A stretch of 10,956 bases of DNA from JAAXKN01 sp050259615 (GTDB lineage: Bacteria; Bacteroidota; Ignavibacteria; Ignavibacteriales; SURF-24): NCBI GenBank assembly GCA_050259615.1, contig JBLNAZ010000023.1:1-10956 (forward strand). The letters run 5' to 3'. Below are positions 6,787 to 10,956 of this stretch, one piece after another. Position 1 is the first letter of the stretch, and every line of letters starts with the position of its first letter. The position numbers and the translations under genes were made by a program. The notes under the pieces were generated by a model. That model was not told where the DNA came from and made no database searches. It saw only the letters and a program-made list of their open reading frames with translations.

Positions 6787-6818
6787 GGTTCAAGGTTCGA
6801 AGTTCAAAGTTCGAAGTT
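6787..6818 (+). repeat. Short tandem repeat of GTTCAA/GTTCGA units
   Basis: Beginning right after the YbhB-like stop codon, about four units alternate GTTCAAG, GTTCGAA, GTTCAAA, GTTCGAA, and a further GGTTCGA follows at 6838-6844. Because TTCGAA is itself palindromic, the array can fold on itself. Such arrays recur in Bacteroidota intergenic DNA near hairpin repeats; here it adjoins the repeat copy that follows. No coding function is evident. Confidence 0.55.
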
Positions 6819-6819
6819 T

Positions 6820-6928
6820 CCGCCTCGGCGGATTCGAGGTTCGATGAAAAGGGACACGGGAATTGGTTTGGATCGTTTTCCCCCGGGCTGCGCCCGGGGG
6901 CTATCAACATGATACCGCTGCCGCGGCA
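6820..6928 (+). repeat. Composite hairpin repeat, third copy, between convergent genes
   Basis: In plus orientation: a small stem CCGC/GCGG (6820-6831), linker GGGAATTGGTTTGGATCG plus TTTTCCC, a perfect nine-pair hairpin with TGC loop (6880-6900), GGGCTAT (6898-6904), ACATGATA spacer, and a last stem CCGC/GCGG (6915-6926). The linker, GGGCTAT box and hairpin order match the arms at 2736-3050. It occupies the space between the ends of the YbhB-like gene and the glycosidase gene. The strong nine-pair stem may stabilise or terminate transcripts from both sides, but neither strand shows a T-run after it. Confidence 0.65.
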
Positions 6929-6947
6929 TCTGAATAAGTGGTTTTTA

Positions 6948-9488
6948 CTAAAATTCCACCTGGATTTTATCTATTCCTTTTTCGTGAGTGAAGGGGATGG
7001 TTATTTCGTATATGCCGTTGTGATCTTCTGCTTTGTAATTTCCCTGCTGCACTTTTCCATTTATTATTACGCTCTTGGGTTTTGTGGGCGATATAACCCG
7101 CGTCTCATTTTTGTGTCCCTTGAATGCACTGATCTCAGCTATAAGAGTTTTTCCTTTGTAGCTGCATGAGATTACCTGCGCGTCTGTTGATTTGAGATAC
7201 GGCGCTGCGGGACTGCCAAGCGTAATTGCTATTTTACCCGGTTTCATTTCTTCATTCGGAATTACTGCCGATGAATAATCGCGCCCGTTGTAATTAATGC
7301 TTTTTATGTAATCCCCTTTTCCGCTTATTGTAACATTAAATTGCTTACCCGAGGCGTTCAGCGAAAATGCAACTGAATTCTGGCTGCCTGTATAGGGGTT
7401 AAAGCTTATGTTCCATTCATTCTCGTTTATTCCGAATAGATTATAAAGGCTGTAGATATACCATCCTGCAGCCCACATGAACTGCGGCTTATCTACTTTG
7501 CCGTAAACCGCTGGATTTTTGAAGTTACCGTTTCTGTATTCATACATCGCTGGCTGACCGTTGGGTCCCGCCATAACGCCGTCAACTGTCATTATGCGCC
7601 TTACAAAATCAAGAGCGTCCTGCCTCCTGCCGGCTGCCTTGAGTCCCAGTGCGTAAAATGCATTTCCCTGCGACCATATGCCGCCGTTGATGTAAAGAAA
7701 CGGATCACCCGCTTCGTTTCCTGCAAATTTCAGGTATTCAATCAGCTTGTTGAAATCCATTGGATAAACCGCATATATTCCAAGCTTCTTATCCAGAAGC
7801 TTTTCTCCAGCCGTTTTTAACATTTCTTTTATTCTTTCTTCACTGAGCAGATTGAAATCGGCTGCAGGAAGGGATCCGATGTAGTAGTGCTTATCTTCCG
7901 ATCCATCTTCAAAATAATTAATGAGGTATTTCAAAGAATCGTCCCAGAGCCTCGAGTTTAATTTTTCCTTCATCCTTGCAGATTCATTTTCCAGATCCGG
8001 AAGCTTTCCAGCGTTTTCACCCAGTCTTGAAGAAATATACTGGTAGTCCTTCATCGACTTAATTGCCATAATTGTCATGAAGGCCCTCGGCCCGTAGTTA
8101 TGGCCAATATCCCACCAGTCGGGGCGGTATGCCCACATTATATCTTCCTTCCTGTTCTGCATTGTTTCAGAAAGGCTTTTAGTCAGGTAAGGATAGAGCT
8201 TTCTTAAAAGCACGGTATCGCCGGAGTGCCTTAAGTAGCTTGCAGAAAGCACAATAAACCAGAAGTGGTTCCAGTTATCGGGAGTGGCTAATTCAGTTAC
8301 GTAGGCGCTGTCCTTCCAGTAATAGGCGTGGGGAATAATAAGGTCCTTATTGGAAAGCTTAATGGTATACTCAAGATCGTTTTTAACCCTTTCGAGGTCG
8401 AAGTTCACGCAGGCGAGGTCCGTTAAGAACACATCGTGCGAAAAATAAAAATTATATTCAGCAGGGCACGGCATGGGGCGTGTGGCGCCATTAATATAGT
8501 GCTGGTTAACTGACAATATTGCCTTGGCCCAGTCGTATGAGTGATCGAGATAGTTGTCCCCCGTTTTGAAACTTCCGATTTTACTCACGTAATCCAGCAC
8601 GTTCTTTTCAAATAAACTTATTTCTTTTTTATAGTTTGAAAGCATGTAGCTTACAATGGACTTTCCTTCGCTTTGCTTACATGAGCCGATGATCTGAATG
8701 ACAGTCATTTTTTCATTCGGGCGGAGTGTCTTTCTGTACAAATATTTGGATGCCGGGCGCCCGGGATGATCCTTGGGGATAAGCTTATCCTTTGTATCGA
8801 CGCCTCCAGAAAACCAGAGCTCATTTTCAAATGCCCTGGTGCTTCCTTTTGTATAGTAGCTTACGGGAACCTCCCCGGCGTTTGCAGTAAAGGCCTGTGC
8901 GTTCTGGGTCTCGGGGTCGTCAAAGTTTGTATAAATTGCCGAGCCCTCCTTGTCAAAGGCCGTCCAGGCCGAGTCCTTCAGCTTAAACGTATGGCTCGTT
9001 CGAAGTGAAGTCTCGAGGTGCGTATCGAACTCAAATGCCTGTGCTGAAGAAGTCTTATTTGTAATTGTGTAGGTTACAATCATTGCAGGCTTTGTAGCAG
9101 AAAACCTGTAGGAGACTTCAACTGACTTATCCGGGTCGTCCTTACTGTATGTTACACTGTACGGGTTATGCCGGAAGGCGTATGGTCCAAGACCGATCTC
9201 CTCCCTTTTTCCGGAGCCAATTTTAAGTCCCAGCGACATTATGAACGACGTGTCGCGCCTCCAGTAGTCGGTTGAGAGGTCGATGCTGTTTGCAACAGGA
9301 TAGTAGAAGCTGATGCGTTCAAGTGAAGGCGAAGAGTGGTGGCTTTCAATTCCCAGGAACTGGCTTCCCACTTCAATCTGCGCATCCCCTTTATAATTAA
9401 CCGACATATCCTTCTGCTGCGCCAGGGAATAAAAGCTCCAGACAAGGATAAATGCAGTTACAGCCAGAGGGCACCGATTCAGTTTCAT
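6948..9488 (-). CDS. Secreted alpha/alpha-barrel (six-hairpin) glycosidase-like protein
   Basis: This 846-residue exported protein probably cleaves or trims an oligosaccharide. The signal peptide is MKLNRCPLAVTAFILVWSFYSLAQ. The first third (to about residue 290) looks like a beta-rich super-sandwich (SVEVSYRFSATKPAMIVTYT). The middle (about 320-690) looks like an (alpha/alpha)6 barrel: SHDVFLTDLA (350-359), PDNWNHFWFIVLSASYLRH, RPDWWDIGHNYGPRA, INGGIWSQGNAFYALGLKAA (from about 601). A small beta domain ends the chain. NGGIW followed by AAGWYIYSLYNLFGI recalls GH94/GH63/debranching-type barrels, but I cannot place it in a family or assign catalytic residues. A start nine codons upstream (9515) would overlap the preceding gene; ATG 9488 is chosen because AGGAGGAGA lies six bases before it. 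The gene follows a GH2 beta-mannosidase with a 13-base gap, so a mannose-containing glycan is the likeliest target. Confidence 0.8.
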   Translation of the reverse strand: MKLNRCPLAVTAFILVWSFYSLAQQKDMSVNYKGDAQIEVGSQFLGIESHHSSPSLERISFYYPVANSIDLSTDYWRRDTSFIMSLGLKIGSGKREEIGLGPYAFRHNPYSVTYSKDDPDKSVEVSYRFSATKPAMIVTYTITNKTSSAQAFEFDTHLETSLRTSHTFKLKDSAWTAFDKEGSAIYTNFDDPETQNAQAFTANAGEVPVSYYTKGSTRAFENELWFSGGVDTKDKLIPKDHPGRPASKYLYRKTLRPNEKMTVIQIIGSCKQSEGKSIVSYMLSNYKKEISLFEKNVLDYVSKIGSFKTGDNYLDHSYDWAKAILSVNQHYINGATRPMPCPAEYNFYFSHDVFLTDLACVNFDLERVKNDLEYTIKLSNKDLIIPHAYYWKDSAYVTELATPDNWNHFWFIVLSASYLRHSGDTVLLRKLYPYLTKSLSETMQNRKEDIMWAYRPDWWDIGHNYGPRAFMTIMAIKSMKDYQYISSRLGENAGKLPDLENESARMKEKLNSRLWDDSLKYLINYFEDGSEDKHYYIGSLPAADFNLLSEERIKEMLKTAGEKLLDKKLGIYAVYPMDFNKLIEYLKFAGNEAGDPFLYINGGIWSQGNAFYALGLKAAGRRQDALDFVRRIMTVDGVMAGPNGQPAMYEYRNGNFKNPAVYGKVDKPQFMWAAGWYIYSLYNLFGINENEWNISFNPYTGSQNSVAFSLNASGKQFNVTISGKGDYIKSINYNGRDYSSAVIPNEEMKPGKIAITLGSPAAPYLKSTDAQVISCSYKGKTLIAEISAFKGHKNETRVISPTKPKSVIINGKVQQGNYKAEDHNGIYEITIPFTHEKGIDKIQVEF

Positions 9489-9494
9489 CTGAAA

Positions 9495-9503
9495 TCTCCT
9501 CCT
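9495..9503 (-). promoter_or_regulatory. Strong ribosome binding site overlapping the upstream stop codon
   Basis: On the minus strand AGGAGGAGA (9503-9495) sits six bases before ATG 9488 and overlaps the TAG (9504-9502) of the beta-mannosidase gene. It decides the start of the downstream glycosidase-like gene and suggests translational coupling within one operon. Confidence 0.8.
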
Positions 9504-10956
9504 AGAGATAATCATTTATAGAATGACAGGATATTTTCTTTTTCGAACCGTTTGTTCCTGTAAAGGGTATTGTAAACTCCTCATCCGGCAGCATAATAAA
9601 GCCGTTATCGGCAAAGACAATTTCGGGGTGGCTGAGGCGCACAAAGAATGCCGGTTTTTGTGAAGTTACAACAACATGGTTTGAGAAGTTTTCGCTTATG
9701 CTTAATCCTGCAGAAGGAAGTTTAACATGTTTCCACTCCCCTTCCATGAAATAATTTCTGTGTATCAGCTTTTTATCGCGGTCGTATAAGGAAGCAAGCA
9801 TGATGCTTTCTTTCCGGGAATCCTTTTCATATTCAGGGATAGTGAATATCCCGTTAGAATTTTCGCCAACCTCCACATCCAGCTTTGCAGTTTCCTGGAC
9901 CTTGCCTTTAGGCATATATATTTCATGGATGCGGACTCTGCCTGTAAAGGTTTCGGGGCTGCTGTTCATAACCATGATTCCGGGAGAATTTTTTGTAAAA
10001 GCCACAGCCTGCTTCCGGAAGACGTGTTTTACAAAGTAGTATGCAAGTTTAGGCCTAAGGGCAGAATCAATTAGAGCCCAGCTGGAGACGGGCCAGCAGT
10101 CGTTAAGCTGCCAGATGACCGATCCGTTTGTATGAGGGTATCTGGAGCGCCAGTGTTCCAGGCATTCCTTAAGAGCAAGGGCCTGGTTAAGCTGTGTAAG
10201 ATAAATAAAGTCCTTGATGTCTTCCCTTATGGGCAGGTGGGCGGAGAGGAACCGGTAGAGTCTTTCAGGGCCTTCCACCTGCTTGTTGTGAAATTCAAAG
10301 GTGCGGCTCTGGGGGTGTCTTTCCTTTTTAGGGAGCACCTCCTTAAGAGTCTCATAATTTGCGGGGGCCTGGAAGCCGAACTCAGTAACAAAGAGGCTGT
10401 CGTCGCTTTTTACGCTTTTATAGTCTATCCAGCGGCTCCAAATATCCCACTGGTGGCGGTTGCCGCTTTTAGTTGAATTGGGGTCTTCCCCTTTTCCAAA
10501 CGGTGTTGAAGGCCAGTAGGGCCTTTCGGGGTCAAGCTTTTTTAATATGCCCGGAATAATTGAGTGGTAGATTTTATAGCCCGGCATCTTCTCGTAGGAG
10601 GTATGCTGGTCCTGGTACCATATCCACTCATTTTCATTGTTTCCGCACCAGAGGACAATTGATGGGTGGTGGCGGAGGCGCTCAATGTTTTGTTTAACCT
10701 CTTCCTTTACGCTCTCCAGCAGCTCATCTGTTTCGGGATACGCCGCACAGGCGAACATAAAATCCTGCCATACCAGAAGTCCAAGCTCGTCGCAGATATT
10801 ATAGAAAGTATCCATTTCATAGATTCCGCCGCCCCAAACGCGGATTATGTTCATATTAGCTTCCTTAGCCTTACTAAGGAGGTTTTGATAAACGTCGTCG
10901 CCAAGTCTCGGCAGAAATGAATCCGAAGGGATCCAGCAGGCGCCCATTGCATAGAT
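9502..10956 (-). CDS. GH2 beta-mannosidase, C-terminal 484 residues (5' end beyond window)
   Basis: The enzyme should release beta-linked mannose from the non-reducing end of mannan or N-glycan-like oligosaccharides by a retaining mechanism. The window holds the catalytic TIM barrel and C-terminal domains; the frame continues through the right edge (IYAMGACWIPSD, the usual entry to the barrel). The acid/base glutamate is in CGNNENEW (E108 of the visible part, codon 10635-10633), a spelling typical of beta-mannosidases as opposed to beta-galactosidases. The nucleophile is in VTEFGFQA (E192, codon 10383-10381). NDCWPVSSWALIDSALRPK is the conserved barrel end. Full-length relatives are about 800-860 residues, so roughly 350 N-terminal residues (jelly-roll and Ig-like domains, any signal peptide) are missing from view and location cannot be judged. 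The secreted glycosidase-like gene follows in the same operon. Specificity for mannose is inferred from motif spelling only. Confidence 0.92.
   Translation of the reverse strand: MYAMGACWIPSDSFLPRLGDDVYQNLLSKAKEANMNIIRVWGGGIYEMDTFYNICDELGLLVWQDFMFACAAYPETDELLESVKEEVKQNIERLRHHPSIVLWCGNNENEWIWYQDQHTSYEKMPGYKIYHSIIPGILKKLDPERPYWPSTPFGKGEDPNSTKSGNRHQWDIWSRWIDYKSVKSDDSLFVTEFGFQAPANYETLKEVLPKKERHPQSRTFEFHNKQVEGPERLYRFLSAHLPIREDIKDFIYLTQLNQALALKECLEHWRSRYPHTNGSVIWQLNDCWPVSSWALIDSALRPKLAYYFVKHVFRKQAVAFTKNSPGIMVMNSSPETFTGRVRIHEIYMPKGKVQETAKLDVEVGENSNGIFTIPEYEKDSRKESIMLASLYDRDKKLIHRNYFMEGEWKHVKLPSAGLSISENFSNHVVVTSQKPAFFVRLSHPEIVFADNGFIMLPDEEFTIPFTGTNGSKKKISCHSINDYL

Noticed and set aside
6880..6900. 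Intrinsic terminator for either convergent gene
   Set aside because: The stem is strong, but neither strand has a T-run directly after it: the plus strand continues CTATCAAC and the minus strand AAAACGAT.

Overview
The window reads as a chromosomal segment of a Bacteroidota/Chlorobiota-type bacterium, most plausibly a member of the Ignavibacteria. This is inferred from the DUF2911 lipoprotein-like gene, a Bacteroidota-style promoter (TTTG-N19-TAAATTTA), the two-helix PAS sensor kinase, the mix of genes with and without Shine-Dalgarno sites, and GC-rich palindromic repeats in otherwise AT-leaning intergenic DNA. No marker gene fixes the taxonomy. There is no RNA gene, CRISPR array, transposase or phage gene.

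Left (1-2592, minus strand): a two-gene operon. A secreted DUF2911 protein (1673-2530) is followed after 8 bp by the first 554 codons of a large double-domain acyl-CoA dehydratase activase (BcrA/BadF type), which runs off the left edge. The activase reading frame is open over the whole of 1-1664 without a frameshift.

Middle (2593-3242): non-coding DNA holding an inverted pair of composite hairpin repeats (2736-2841 and 2926-3050) around an AT-rich core, then a degenerate third copy at about 3141-3209. The same repeat design recurs at about 6820-6928.

Centre (3243-6780, plus strand): an unrecognised 197-aa protein, a 748-aa membrane-anchored triple-PAS histidine kinase without a receiver domain or adjacent response regulator, and a 154-aa YbhB/YbcL (PEBP) protein with its own ribosome binding site and possible promoter.

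Right (6948-10956, minus strand): a carbohydrate-degradation operon. The C-terminal 484 residues of a GH2 beta-mannosidase (5' end beyond the right edge) lead into a secreted alpha/alpha-barrel glycosidase-like protein of 846 aa. The start of the latter is fixed by a strong ribosome binding site overlapping the upstream stop codon. The pair probably acts on a mannose-containing glycan.

I did not find a convincing new multi-gene system. The most unusual structure is the modular hairpin repeat family, including one copy whose central stem carries an extra nested hairpin. Next are the orphan 197-aa protein abutting a repeat copy and the coupling of a secreted DUF2911 protein to a radical-enzyme activase.
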